Shown: piece by piece, positions 1-9,493 of the stretch
Position numbering within the stretch: position 1 is the stretch's first letter
Layout: every line of letters begins with the position of its first letter
Source of the DNA: Malaya genurostris
Lineage: Eukaryota; Arthropoda; Insecta; Diptera; Culicidae
Reading direction: 5' to 3'
DNA: 64,000 bases
NCBI RefSeq assembly: GCF_030247185.1
Contig: NC_080571.1
Coordinates: 148,403,889-148,467,888 of the forward strand
Position numbers and translations under genes: made by a program
The notes under the pieces: generated by a model
Told to the model about the DNA's origin: nothing
The model's input: only the letters and a program-made list of their open reading frames with translations
Database searches by the model: none

Positions 1-300
1 AATTTTTGAAGAATTTTCTTCTATGTCGCTACGATCTGATTCAGGAAAAATCTCGTAAATATCGTTAGACGGCATAGGATCAACGGAAGGGAAATCCGTC
101 CGTTGTCTTTTATTTTTACATTCAGATTCTATAAGATCGTGAATGTTATTGGAAAAATGTTGAATAACGGATTGTGATTATTTTTAGCCTTAGGCTTGTT
201 ACCTTTCCGCTTGAAACTCTAGGCAGCCAGAAAGAATTTCCAGGAACCAATAGCTATACGCGTGCGGTGCGAACGACTGTTCAACACCGACTGAGGTAAA
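1..300 (-). pseudogene. Possible 5' end and ORF1 start of a non-LTR retrotransposon, cut by the window edge
   Basis: On the minus strand a frame is open from about 180 to the window edge at 1 (about 58 codons). It is rich in Lys, Asn, Asp and Glu, with a KNKRQR basic patch followed by an acidic stretch containing FPESDRSDIEE. A second frame just upstream (about 210-125) reads GNKPKAKNNHNP, which suggests one frameshift between the two. Such a basic, low-complexity start resembles ORF1 of mosquito Jockey-type elements, and the GC-rich stretch near 260-300 could be its 5' UTR. No domain is visible, so the assignment is inference from composition and context. Confidence 0.3.
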
Positions 301-726
301 CTTAGTTCGTATCTGTTTTCATACGACGCAACTATATTTTCCATAATGGATAGAACTGATATACTTTATTAATGGCTCGTAGCTACGAAGCATAAATGTT
401 CACTAAATTTATAATGTTTTCGCCAATTGACAAACAAACATGTATTGAGAACAGATATGTGTTTCTTTTGATAAGTTCAATACTCATGTTAATCATCTGT
501 GCAGTCAAGTATGCGTATTAGTGGTTTCAATTCGAGGAATATCATAGTTGTATCAGTTCAATTGTGAATATAACAACAGATTTGAAATTTTTATTCACAC
601 GAAATTAGAGTGAAATGTTCAACATCTTCTATTCATTCAATTCATTCAAACCATCAGTTGGAGTAGGATTAACTATCTATGCACAAAAAAGGAACTTATA
701 CGACATTCAAGTCAACAGTAATATGA
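300..726. other. Unassigned AT-rich sequence
   Basis: No frame longer than a few dozen codons, no repeat shared with the rest of the window and no RNA gene could be recognised here. It is probably the old flank into which the Penelope-like elements were inserted. Confidence 0.4.
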
Positions 727-879
727 AATGGTAAGGACGGTCATAATAACTGATCGGTGCATTTAACCGGACGTTTCGACCTACTAAGGTGTTCAGGTCA
801 TCCTCAACGGCTATCTAAAAACATATATTTGCCAAGTAAGCTATTTCTAAACATTGAATTTTAACACTTAACTTACATG
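727..879 (-). repeat. Pseudo-LTR of PLE-1, 3' (left) copy
   Basis: Bases 743-879 match 8050-8184 closely and in the same orientation. The right copy has a ~21-bp extra segment near 8029-8049. On the minus strand it holds a hammerhead-like core: TTGAGGA at 807-801, a short stem and GAAAC at 777-773. The first core base is T here but C in the right copy, which should weaken or abolish ribozyme activity. Confidence 0.8.
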
Positions 880-904
880 ATAATGACGTCTACACTACAA
901 CACT

Positions 905-1118
905 TCACATTTTCAACTGTCCTCGAATTTTTATATAGAACATCTCAGCTGTTAAACGTGTGTCAGTTCTTTGTACTTCGTCTAAAATTTTAACGTTCTC
1001 AAAATCAAAAACATGACCCTCATTTATACAGTGTTGAACTAAACCAGTATTGCCTATGCTTTTTGACTTGATATCCCTTTTATGCTGCTCTATACGTTTT
1101 TTAAAAAATTGATTGGCC
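905..1118 (-). pseudogene. PLE-1 GIY-YIG endonuclease, C-terminal fragment
   Basis: The minus-strand frame gives a Lys/Arg-rich segment (FFKKRIEQHKRDIKSK), then TGLVQHCINEGH and AEMFYIK before a stop at 905. Basic helix, then a His-containing segment, then the AE(M)FYI motif is the order seen in the C-terminal part of PLE GIY-YIG nucleases. The N-terminal GIY-YIG core lies on the far side of the LOA insertion, near 5735-5790. The fragment is not functional alone. Its identity is supported by the same basic segment being repeated at 5664-5731. Confidence 0.75.
1051..1118. repeat. 68-bp target-site duplication, left copy
   Basis: This segment is identical to 5664-5731 except for one base near the right end (GATTGGCC against GTTTGGCC). 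It directly abuts the LOA-type element and is part of the PLE-1 coding sequence, so it is best read as a long target-site duplication. Confidence 0.85.
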
Positions 1119-1177
1119 GGCTGCTCGGCCATCCATGGAAGTTGACCATCAATGTCAACTTCCCTCTCTGAGCAGCC
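1119..1177 (+). other. Nested hairpin at the 5' end of the LOA element
   Basis: GGCTGCTC at 1119-1126 is the exact reverse complement of GAGCAGCC at 1170-1177. Inside it, GGAAGTTGAC (1137-1146) pairs perfectly with GTCAACTTCC (1154-1163) around a 7-base loop. The outer stem starts at the first base after the target duplication, so the structure defines the 5' end of the RNA. Several non-LTR families carry self-cleaving HDV-like ribozymes at this position; whether this is one is not shown. Confidence 0.7.
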
Positions 1178-1643
1178 TAGATAGCCGTGTAGTGTCGGTA
1201 GCGGTTTCCCAACTGGCTAAGAATAACGCTACGGTCCACCTGTACCGGTGGTATAAGTCCACCAAACAGGTAAGCCGTGTGGCATCCGGCGGAATTATTT
1301 TTTTACCAAGAATTGATCCACTGGTTTCCTGTTCCATGTCGTAAAAGGCCACAAAAATAGGAACTCCTAAGTCAAGGTGTATTTCCGTGCCGATGGCTGA
1401 ATGGCTGCAGGAGGTTAAACAATGCAGTCGTGAACGGAATATCTTGGGATTTTCCCTTACTGTGTTAAGCGAAGCTCTGGCACGGTGGACGACTTCTTTC
1501 TTCGCAACTCGTGGGATTTAAATGATTAAAACATTTAAAAAAAATCCTTACATGGTTCGCTATAGGCGATTATAAGCCAACATATTTGGTTTCTTCTAGT
1601 TGTTGTACGATAAGTGCTGAAGATGAAGTGTTCGTTACTCTGA

Positions 1644-1982
1644 TTGATAATGGTTAGAGTGGCACAAATCAATCTTCAGCATAAACGTACAGCAACTATG
1701 AATCTATCCAGACTTCTGCAAGAAGGTAAAGCTTCTATAGCTTTGGTTCAAGAACCATATTTCCAAAAGGGAAACTTCTACGTTGGAAAATTGTTAAACC
1801 CAGTCTTTCTTGCCTTCAACAAGATCGGTATGACTAATCCACGTGAAATGCCTCGAGCATGCATACTTGCAAATAGTGCTCTCGATGTTTCTCTCATATC
1901 GGAGCTCACAACTTGGGATATTTGTGCTGTCACAGTTGGTATGACTACTGATGGCATATTGTTCGGCATATTTGCCGCATAA
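1644..1982 (+). pseudogene. LOA polyprotein part 1: N-terminal APE endonuclease
   Basis: The frame starts with a conserved INLQHKRTATMNL segment (residues 9-21), where apurinic-like endonucleases have their first metal-binding Asn, and continues to ALVQEPYF (around residue 38), with the catalytic Glu. In the active element this domain nicks target DNA to prime reverse transcription. The frame stops at 1982; the rest of the domain continues in another frame from about 1951, which marks the first frameshift. Confidence 0.8.
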
Positions 1983-3753
1983 CCAACCTTCGCCAAGCGA
2001 TGACTTCAAAAAGGTTGTATCATACTGCTGCAAAAGTGATTTACCGCTTGTAATCGGCAGTGACATAAATGCTCACCATATCATTTGGGGCAGCACAGAT
2101 ATAAATTCGAGAGGCTCTGATATGATGGAATTTGTGAGCAGTACAAACCTGCACATAGTCAATGCAGGAAACCGTCCAACTTTTGCGAGAGCTGGAAGAG
2201 AGGAGGTTTTGGACGTAACTCTCTGCTCTCATAGAATTGCGCATGAGTTGGTGAATTGGCTCGTCTCCGATGAGCTCGAACCTTCGTTGTTTGATCATAA
2301 GTACATCTTCTTTGATCATTCAAACGTTAAATTTGATATTATCACATATCGAAATCCCAAATCTACAAACTGGGACCTCTATGAAGAGAGCTTGGTGACT
2401 AGATTTTACGGGTACCAACCAACAATTGAAACCCCAATTGATTTGGAAAATGTTGTCGACGAGACAAATTCACTCATAGTTGCAGCATATGAAGAGGCTT
2501 GTCCACTTCGGATTGTGCGAGCTACTAGAGGAACTCCTTGGTGGAATGCTGAACTTGCTAGACTAAGGAAACTATGCAGAAGAGCTTGGAACCACCGACG
2601 CAGAGATGGGTCGGAGGCATTCGTGTCAGCTCGAAGGGCTTACAAAAATGCTCTTCGATCGTCTGAGCGAAGTGGTTGGAAAAGCCTCTGCACAAATGTC
2701 TCTAGTCTCAACGAGGCTAGCAGATTAAATAAGTTACTTTCGAAGTCTAAGGACTTTAATGTCAGTTTCTTAAGAACTTCAGATGGTGAACACTTCTCTG
2801 AAGAAGGTGATGTACTTCACTATCTTTTTAACACTCACTTTCCAGGATGTATGTATCCATCACCGACAGCTCTTCCCGAGACTTTTTCAGGTAGTTACGA
2901 TTCTTGGGCCCTTGCTCGAAGCGTTGTGACGATTGAATCGGTCAAATGGGCAGTTGAGAGTTTTGCTCCGTACAAGTCTCCTGGAAAGGATGGAGTTTTC
3001 CCAGTGTTATTGCAGAAAGGGTATGAACATTTCAAACATGTTTTGAAGAAAATACTTACTTTTAGTCTTGCGACAGGATACATTCCAAGAGCTTGGCAGG
3101 AAATAATTGTCAAATTTATTCCCAAAGGCGGTCGCGACACTTATGAGGAAGCGAAGAGTTTCAGGCCTATCAGTCTAAGCTCATTTCTTCTTAAAACAGT
3201 GGAACGCATAGTAGATCACTATATCAGGAATGTTAGTTTGGGCGTGCATCCGCTACATGGAATGCAACATGCTTACCAGCGTGGAAAGTCCACTACAACC
3301 CTGTTACATGATGTTGTGTACAACATTGAAAAAGCTTTCTCACAAAAGCAATCTTGCTTGGGAGTTTTCCTAGATATTGAAGGTGCCTTTGATAACGTGT
3401 CTTTCAATTCAATTCTGGAAGCAGCCCGTGGTCATGGCATACCTTCAAGTATCACAAATTGGATACACGCAATGCTTAGTAATCGACTTCTTTGTTCATC
3501 GCTTCGGCAAGCAGAGATTAGAAAGCTGAGTGTCCGTGGGTGTCCTCAAGGTAGTGTACTATCCCCACTTTTATGGAACCTAGTCGCTGATGGTTTGTCA
3601 AGGAAACTTAATAACCTTGGATTTCCGACTTATGGTTTTGCCGACGATTATCATATATTGATGACCGGTATAAGCATTAACACTCTCTTTGCTTTAATGC
3701 AGCAAGCACTGCGATCTGTTGAACAATGGTGCTTTTCACTCAACGTAGGATAA
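1951..3753 (+). pseudogene. LOA polyprotein part 2: endonuclease C-terminus and reverse transcriptase
   Basis: The segment opens with the rest of the endonuclease: IGSDINAHHIIWGS (family pattern GDFNAHH), then EEVLDVTL, then LFDHKYI, where the usual SDH is replaced by FDH. A linker follows, then the RT: PKGGR and FRPISLSSFLLKTVER (fingers), VFLDIEGAFDNVSF (first catalytic Asp), RGCPQGSVLSPLLWN, and FADDYHIL (catalytic Asp pair, Phe replacing Tyr). The FRPISL...LLKT.ER pattern is typical of the R1/LOA group. The frame stops at 3753, close to the RT thumb, by a second frameshift. No initiator is expected at 1951; it is an internal part of one polyprotein. Confidence 0.85.
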
Positions 3754-4382
3754 TCACAGGAGCTCGTCCGTTGCAGTTCTTTGGTTCAGAGGTGACTGTG
3801 GTCGAACAAGTTAAATACGTCGGGGTTATTCTTGACTCAAAACTGAATTGGTCTGCTCACATTGACTTCAGAATTATAAGAGCTTGCATGGCTTTCGGCC
3901 AATGCAGACGAGCTTTTGGAAAATCATGGGGGCTCAAACCCAGATATATTCATTGGATCTACACAACTATTGTTAGACCAATTTTAGCATATGGATGTCT
4001 TGTATGGTGGCAGAAAGGAGAAGTCGCGACAGTTCAGTCAAAGCTAAATCATCTCCAAAGGATGGTCCTAATGGCGATGACAGGAGCATTCACGACAACT
4101 CCTACTGCTGCTCTAGAGGCGCTACTGTGTATTAAACCACTACATGTGTTCCTAAAACAAGAAGCATTATCTTGTGCATACCGTCTTAGGGTTACAGGGC
4201 TTTGGAACAGTAACCCATTAGATTATGCTACCAGCCACACTCGCTTGTGGTCTCAAATGGTTACGTGGGATGAGTATTTACTCGCTCCTAGTGACCTAAC
4301 TCTCACATGCAGTTTTCCTTTCAAGACATTCAATGTGAGCTATCCTCTTCGTGAGGAATGGTTGTCTGGAACGACAACTTAA
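3726..4382 (+). pseudogene. LOA polyprotein part 3: RT thumb and connector
   Basis: The frame resumes the polyprotein after the frameshift near 3740. KYVGVILDSKLNWSAHID and the later IVRPILAYGCLVWW are the conserved segments after the catalytic Asp pair in non-LTR RTs. It ends at 4382, where the RNase H domain starts in another frame. Confidence 0.8.
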
Positions 4383-5249
4383 TGAACACATAGTTTGTTA
4401 TACGGACGGTTCTCTGTTGAATGGTCGTGCTGGTGCTGGTGTCTACTGTCGTGAAATGAGGCTGGAGCAGTCTCATTCACTTGGTAGATACTGTACTGTG
4501 AAAGCAGAAATCTACGCGATTCTGTGTGGAGTACAATCGGCACTTCAGCAGAGGATCTGTGGTAAGCGAATTTATTTTTGTTCAGACAGTCAGGCAGCCT
4601 TAAAGCACTCAGTTCGAATGACTCACGGTCGAATCTAGTGATCGCATGTCGAACTCAAATTGAAGACCTCAGCATTTCAAATGCTGTTTACTTCTTATGG
4701 GTACCCGGCCATTCTGGTATTACTGGAAATGAATGGGCTGATGAGTTGGCTAGAGCTGGTGCAACGAATGATTTCGTTGGTCCTGAACCAGCTTTACCAC
4801 TTTCAACTAGTTGGATAAAGCACAAGATTCGTTCTTGGGCTGCATCCAAACATGCCAGCTACTGGCGCAGCTTGCAAACTTGCGCTCAGACAAAAGTATT
4901 TCTACCAGATTTAATTCTGAAAATGTCAAAGTGTCTACTGCATTTCTCCAAGCATCATTGCAGTATTCTGGTCAGAGCTCTGAGTGGACATTGCAAACTC
5001 AATTATCACATGGCTACTATTCAACGTGCTGAGTATTATTCGTGTGATTTGTGGGAATGCGATTATGGTACTTCATATCATCTGATATGTAACTGTCCCG
5101 CATTGACGCAGCTACGTATCCGGGTTTTCGGTTCTCCATACATGGTTGAGTCTGTGTATGCGGAGCTAAAATTGAAGGATATTCTCTCGTTTCTCCCCAA
5201 TGTGGTAAGGAGCTTTAGCCAGAAGGGTTCATCGTTCTTCATGGAGTGA
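4351..5249 (+). pseudogene. LOA polyprotein part 4: RNase H and C-terminal region, frameshifted once
   Basis: Two overlapping frames (4351-4638 and 4578-5249) make up an RNase H fold: CYTDGSLLNGRAGAG (first catalytic Asp), KAEIYAIL (catalytic Glu), FCSDSQAALK (second Asp), then in the next frame WVPGHSGITGNEWADELAR (the His loop and last Asp). All four catalytic positions are present but in two frames. The C-terminal part keeps a Cys/His cluster around CDLWECDYGTSYHLICNC, a zinc-finger-like motif common at the end of R1/LOA polyproteins. The RNase H domain separates LOA and I-type elements from Jockey-type ones. Confidence 0.82.
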
Positions 5250-5663
5250 ATGAAACCCTTCTGAATTCACCTTAAATAGGGTTTAGCAGATTGTTTGGCA
5301 TCCTTTGGGGGGTACCGAATTTACTTCTGCTCGTACATACTGCGAATCGTTCTGCATTCTTCCGGGAGTGCAGAATGTTGTCGCTTTTGTAAGATCTCTA
5401 AATCCTCTCGGGGGTTGGAGGTTTTATTAACAGCAGACTGTTCGGGACCTCGTAGAGGTTCAGAATTTACTTTTGCTTTTATGTGTTTTTGTGTTGTCAA
5501 TTTTTCCCATCCTCCTAGTCCAACCCTTACCATTTCCTTTCAATCCTTCCCTCTTATATATATCGGGAAAATGATGCTAAAAACAAATTGATGACAAGGC
5601 ACAAATCTCCAAATATCAAGGGGAACGTGCCATTTGAGCCAATTTGTTCTGATTCCTGATTCC
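5250..5663 (+). other. LOA 3' UTR with stem-loop and heptamer tail
   Basis: No coding frame fits here. A perfect 7-bp inverted repeat (TTCTGCA at 5350-5356 and TGCAGAA at 5369-5375) could be the structure recognised by the RT. The element ends in a duplicated TGATTCC-like heptamer immediately before the right target duplication. Confidence 0.6.
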
Positions 5664-5731
5664 TGCCTATGCTTTTTGACTTGATATCCCTTTTATGCTG
5701 CTCTATACGTTTTTTAAAAAATTGTTTGGCC
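5664..5731. repeat. 68-bp target-site duplication, right copy
   Basis: Differs from 1051-1118 at a single base. To its right the PLE-1 coding sequence continues without a gap, which shows that the duplicated segment belongs to the PLE target. Confidence 0.85.
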
Positions 5732-6170
5732 AATATACGACTTTCCTTTCCATATCCCGCACGGTATTTCATAAACAACATTCGTTCTACGGTCTATTGT
5801 TATTCTATCTTTTAGCTTACTATATTCTTTGTCTTTAATTTTGTTAACTGTTCTGAACGCTAACCTTATGTTGTATTGAGATAGATAACGTGCTAACTCC
5901 TAGACCTGATATATATAGTGCGGATATGAATTTGGTGGCTATACTGTTATTGTTGTTCTGTATTAACGAGTTGTATAGGTAATGTGTTCGTTGTTGAATA
6001 ATATTATTGATGAAGAAATTAGGATAGTTATTATTAATAAGAATTCGTTTTACAATATTCAGAGCATAAGGTCTGTAACAAGCCTCGCTTAATTTCAAAG
6101 CCCTATTTACAAGAGTTATCAGTATCAGTTGTAGTCTAAATATCTGCCTTCTAGGTCCTTTGGAGTCCAC
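5732..6170 (-). pseudogene. PLE-1 linker after the RT and broken start of the GIY-YIG domain
   Basis: Read on the minus strand, this follows the RT domain. ALNIVKRILINNNYPNFF, IIQQRTHYLYNSL and KFISALYISGLG match PLE-2 (9810-10000) nearly residue for residue, with substitutions and a frameshift near 5890. Closer to 5735 the frame reads MKYRAGYGKESRILAKQ, where the GIY-YIG core is expected; the YIG tripeptide is present only in a neighbouring frame. The nuclease is therefore inactive. Confidence 0.75.
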
Positions 6171-6883
6171 CCTGTCGTAATACGATCATTCTCTCTTCTT
6201 AACAACGTATCTAGGAATCTGATTCGCTCATTATTTTCCAGCTCTACAGTAAATTGCAGTCGTGGAAGGAAACTGTTGAACACCTCCAACATCCGAGCAA
6301 CATATTCTCGTTGCACACCTACCAAACAATCGTCCACATATCTTCTAAAGAAGACTTGCACAATCCCTTCCTGGCGTAGCTGTGCCAAAGCGCTCATTTC
6401 AATTCTCTCCAAAACTATATTTGCTACAACTGGAGACAATGGCGAACCCATTGGTAATCCAAATTTCTGTTTGAAAAACCGACCCTGATGCTTGAGAAAA
6501 GTGGATGATAACACCAGCTGTAGCATATCGATGAAATTATTTTCAGAAACTTTGGTGTGTGCCATTATCTCTGTCCATCGTAACCTCATGCTTTCAACGG
6601 CATAATCCACTGGCACGTTGGTGAACAGTGAAACCACATCCAAAGAAATCATCATACAATCGTCTTGAATAGTGCGCTGTCTGATATCGCCGACAAAATC
6701 AAAACTATTTACGATATGTCGTTCTGTTTTACCTACAATGCAGTTCAGGATCGAAGTAACAAACTTTGCAGCATTGTACGTGGCTGTACCAATCGCGGAA
6801 TTGATAATCCGCAACGGAATTCCATCCTTGTGCGTTTTTGGTAACCCGTATATCCGTGGCGGGTTGCAATTGTAAACCTTCAA
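6125..6883 (-). pseudogene. PLE-1 reverse transcriptase domain
   Basis: The 252-codon frame contains the RT motifs in order: NPPRIYGLPKTHKDGIPLR (fingers; the YGLPKTHK segment is characteristic of PLEs), ISLDVVSLFTNVP (first catalytic Asp), FGLPMGSPLSPVVANI (motif B), RRYVDDCLVG (catalytic YVDD), and FLDTLLRRENDRI. All catalytic residues are present. PLE RTs are related to telomerase RT and prime from a nick made by the GIY-YIG nuclease. The domain is separated from its N-terminal part by the 88-bp duplication just upstream, so the full protein cannot be made. Confidence 0.88.
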
Positions 6884-7022
6884 TCTTTGTTTCGTAGTTT
6901 TTTCTATCCATTCTGCATCACATCATTGGTCAAACGTATATCCGTGGCGGGTTGCAATTGTAAACCTTCAATCTTTGTTTCGTAGTTTTTTCTATCCATT
7001 CTGCATCACACCATTGGTCAAA
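6847..7022. repeat. 88-bp tandem duplication inside PLE-1
   Basis: 6847-6934 and 6935-7022 are adjacent copies that differ by one base (CATCATT against CACCATT). The unit is not a multiple of three, so it shifts the reading frame between the N-terminal part and the RT. Confidence 0.92.
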
Positions 7023-7937
7023 CATCGTGTAAATTTGTTTCAACGTGGATACCGTCGGATTGTTCCTGATCTCTTCGTACGTTTCTTTGTCATTCACCAA
7101 TGCTAACATGTTTGTCTCATATTCAGCTCTATTCATAACTACCGTTGATTTGCCTTTTTCTGCTTTCGTAACAATCAGATCATCTCTGTCAGCTAAATAC
7201 TTACAGCTTCTAACAACATCCTTACGTATCCACTCGTTATCATTGTGAAACGGTTGCTTCACATAGTTAATATGATTAATCATAGCGTTTGAAACAGCAT
7301 TTCTTATATCATCAGCTTTAGGATCCCAATGAATACAACTTTCAATTTCAGAAAGCAACCGTACATAAGGTGCATTTTTTAAATCTGGCACATTAAATCC
7401 AGCGCCTAGTTGTAATGTGCGCATTACATAATCAGGCAATTCCTCGTTTGAATAGTTTGACACCCATGAGCTTTGTATTGATATTTTATGTACCTTTTCA
7501 GTTTTTAAATTTTCCAATTTCCTCGTCTGTCTTGACTTATATTGTGCGAAAACGGATTCTTCTTTCCTTTCGACCGCAGCCTTCAGATAATCAAAATCTT
7601 CAACAGAAACACAATGTTCGATGAAATTGAGTTGCGTTGCTACTTTGGTTTTAAGTTTGCTGAGACTTCGGAGGCTGTCCGAGATGAGCAAACTCAGCAA
7701 GCTTTGTTTGAACTTTTTTATTGTTCTTTCTGCTTTCAGTATCGATTGCTCATTTTCGATATCCAGGTTAAGGCAGAAATCGAAACCGCACGGCATAACT
7801 TTTGTTCTACGACAATTTGGTAGAAACAACTTTTTGTTTTTTAGCCGAGTCAACATTAATTGTAACTTCATGTAGCTTCTTAGAGCATACTCCAACTGTT
7901 TACCGTATTGCTGGGCGAAGGATTTCACGAAGAACAT
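6930..7937 (-). pseudogene. PLE-1 N-terminal region
   Basis: This 335-codon frame starts at an ATG at 7937 and forms the part of the PLE protein before the RT. It is Lys- and Leu-rich and probably largely helical, with a possible coiled coil around LSKLKTKVATQLNFIEHC. It ends in VVMNRAEYETNMLALVND and the fingers segment, both also in PLE-2. The frame ends at 6930 because of the 88-bp duplication. No enzymatic motif is expected in this part. Confidence 0.8.
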
Positions 7938-8013
7938 TATTGATTTGCTCTCTGTGAACGGGTTTTTTTTATCGATTTTACTTTGTTATTTTATGGTCAT
8001 CACCGCAAACAAA

Positions 8014-8184
8014 CTGATATGGACGGTCATCGATTTTTTTCGGTGAAAGTAATAACTGATCGGTGCATTTAACCGGACGTTTCGACCTACTAAGGTGTTC
8101 GGTCATCCTCAGCGGCTATCTAAAAACATATATTTGTCGAGTAAGCTAACTCTAAACATTGAATTTTAACACTTAACTTACATG
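8014..8184 (-). repeat. Pseudo-LTR of PLE-1, 5' (right) copy, with hammerhead-like core
   Basis: Direct repeat of 727-879. On the minus strand it reads CTGAGGA (8112-8106, fits CUGANGA), an unpaired base, GACC (8104-8101) pairing with GGTC (8087-8084), then GAAAC (8083-8079). These are the conserved hammerhead positions in the right order. Helices I and III are weak by eye. Hammerheads in PLE pseudo-LTRs are known from other animals. Confidence 0.7.
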
Positions 8185-8303
8185 CGCTGGATTTAATGTG
8201 CCAGATTTGAAAAAAGCACCTTATGTACGGCTGCTTTCTGAAATTGAAAGTTGTATTTATTAGGATCCTAATGCTGATGATATAAGAAATGCTGTTTCAA
8301 ACG
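8185..8303 (+). repeat. Displaced internal PLE fragment
   Basis: This piece matches 8758-8878 of the same element (GFNVPDL through the IRNAVSNA region) with a few changes, including an in-frame TAG. It lies directly against the PLE-1 pseudo-LTR and precedes the true start of PLE-2, so an internal segment was copied to the 5' end. Confidence 0.8.
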
Positions 8304-8304
8304 C

Positions 8305-9493
8305 TAATGTTGACTCGGCTAAAAAACAAAAAGTTGTTTCTACTAAATTGTCGTAGAACAAAAGTTATGCCGTGCGGTTTCGATTTCTGCCTTAACCTGA
8401 ATATCGAAAATGAGCAATCGATACTGGAAGCAGAAAGAACAATAAAAAGTTCGAACAAAGCTTGCTGAGTTTGCTCATCTCGGACAGCCTCCGAAGTCTC
8501 AGCAAACTTAAAACCAAAGCAGCAACGCAACTCAATTTCATCGAACATTGTGTTTCTGTTGAAGATTTTGATTATCTGAAGGCTGCGGTCGAAAGGAAAG
8601 AAGAATCCGTTTTCGCACAATATAAGTCAAGACAGACGAGGAAATTGGAAAATTTAAAAACTGAAAAGGTACATAAAATATCAATACAAAGCTCATGGGT
8701 GTCAAACTATTCAAATGAGGAATTGCCTGATTATGTAATGCGCACATTACAACTAGGCGCTGGATTTAATGTGCCAGATTTAAAAAATGCACCTTATGTA
8801 CAATTGCTTTCTGAAATTGAAAGTTGTATTCATTGGGATCCTAATGCTGATGATATAAGAAATGCTGTTTCAAACGCTATGATTAATCATATTAACTATG
8901 TGAAGCAACCGTTTCACAATGATAACGAGTGGATACGTAAGGATGTTGTTAGAAGCTGTAAGTATTTAGCTGACAGAGATGATCTGATTGTTACGAAAGC
9001 AGAAAAAGGCAAATCAACGGTAGTTATGAATAGAGCTGAAACGTACGAAGAGATCAGGAACGATCCGACGGTATCCACGTTGAAACAAATTAACACGATG
9101 TTTGACCAATGGTGTGATGCAGAATGGATAGAAAAAACTACGAAACAAAGATTGGAGGTTTACAATTGCAACCCGCCACGGATATACGGGTTACCAAAAA
9201 TGCACAAGGATGGAATTCCATTGCGGATTATCAATTCCGCGATTGGTACAGCCACGTACAATGCTGCAAAGTTTGTTTCATCGATCCTGAACTGCATTGT
9301 AGGTAAAACAGAACATCATATCGTAAATAGTTTTGATTTTGTCGGCGATATCAGACAGCACACTATTCAAGACGATTGTATGGTGATTTATTTGGATGTG
9401 GTTTCACTGTTCACCAACGTGCCAGTGGATTATGCCGTTGAAAGCGTGAGGTTACGATGGACAGAGATAATGGCACACACCAAAGTTTCTTAA
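8305..9493 (+). pseudogene. PLE-2 N-terminal region and first half of RT
   Basis: The coding sequence begins at 8305 and has a one-base loss in an A run near 8450; from there a frame is open to a TAA at 9491-9493. It parallels PLE-1 through YGLPKMHKDGIPLR and YLDVVSLFTNVP. Relative to PLE-1 it lacks 13 codons after MNRAE (an in-frame 39-bp deletion near 9039). The terminating TAA is a single-base change from the GAA of PLE-1. Confidence 0.82.

Larger units (their letters stand above)
1119..5663 (+). mobile_element. LOA-clade (Lian-like) non-LTR retrotransposon
   Basis: The 4545-bp element lies exactly between two 68-bp direct repeats. It begins with a nested hairpin, has a ~525-bp 5' UTR, one degraded polyprotein region (1644-5249) and a ~414-bp 3' UTR ending in two copies of a TGATTCC-type heptamer instead of poly(A). 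The domain order is APE endonuclease, reverse transcriptase, RNase H. The missing gag-like ORF1 and the ~1200-codon total length fit what I recall of mosquito Lian elements of the LOA clade. At least four frameshifts make this copy inactive, but both ends are preserved, so it is full length. Confidence 0.82.
727..8184 (-). mobile_element. Penelope-like element PLE-1, split by a LOA-type insertion
   Basis: The element reads right to left: pseudo-LTR (8014-8184), N-terminal coding part (7937-6930), reverse transcriptase (6883-6125), linker and broken GIY-YIG region (6124-5664), then after the 4.5-kb insertion the end of the GIY-YIG domain (1118-905) and a second pseudo-LTR in the same orientation (727-879). 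Without the insertion and one copy of the 68-bp duplication the element is about 2.85 kb, normal for the family. An RT followed by a GIY-YIG endonuclease, between direct LTR-like repeats, is the defining Penelope architecture. This copy is dead because of an 88-bp duplication, several frameshifts and the insertion. Confidence 0.88.

Noticed and set aside
7045..7875. Several plus-strand frames of 60-93 codons opposite the PLE-1 protein
   Set aside because: They are antisense shadows of the minus-strand PLE coding sequence, and the mirror set appears opposite PLE-2.
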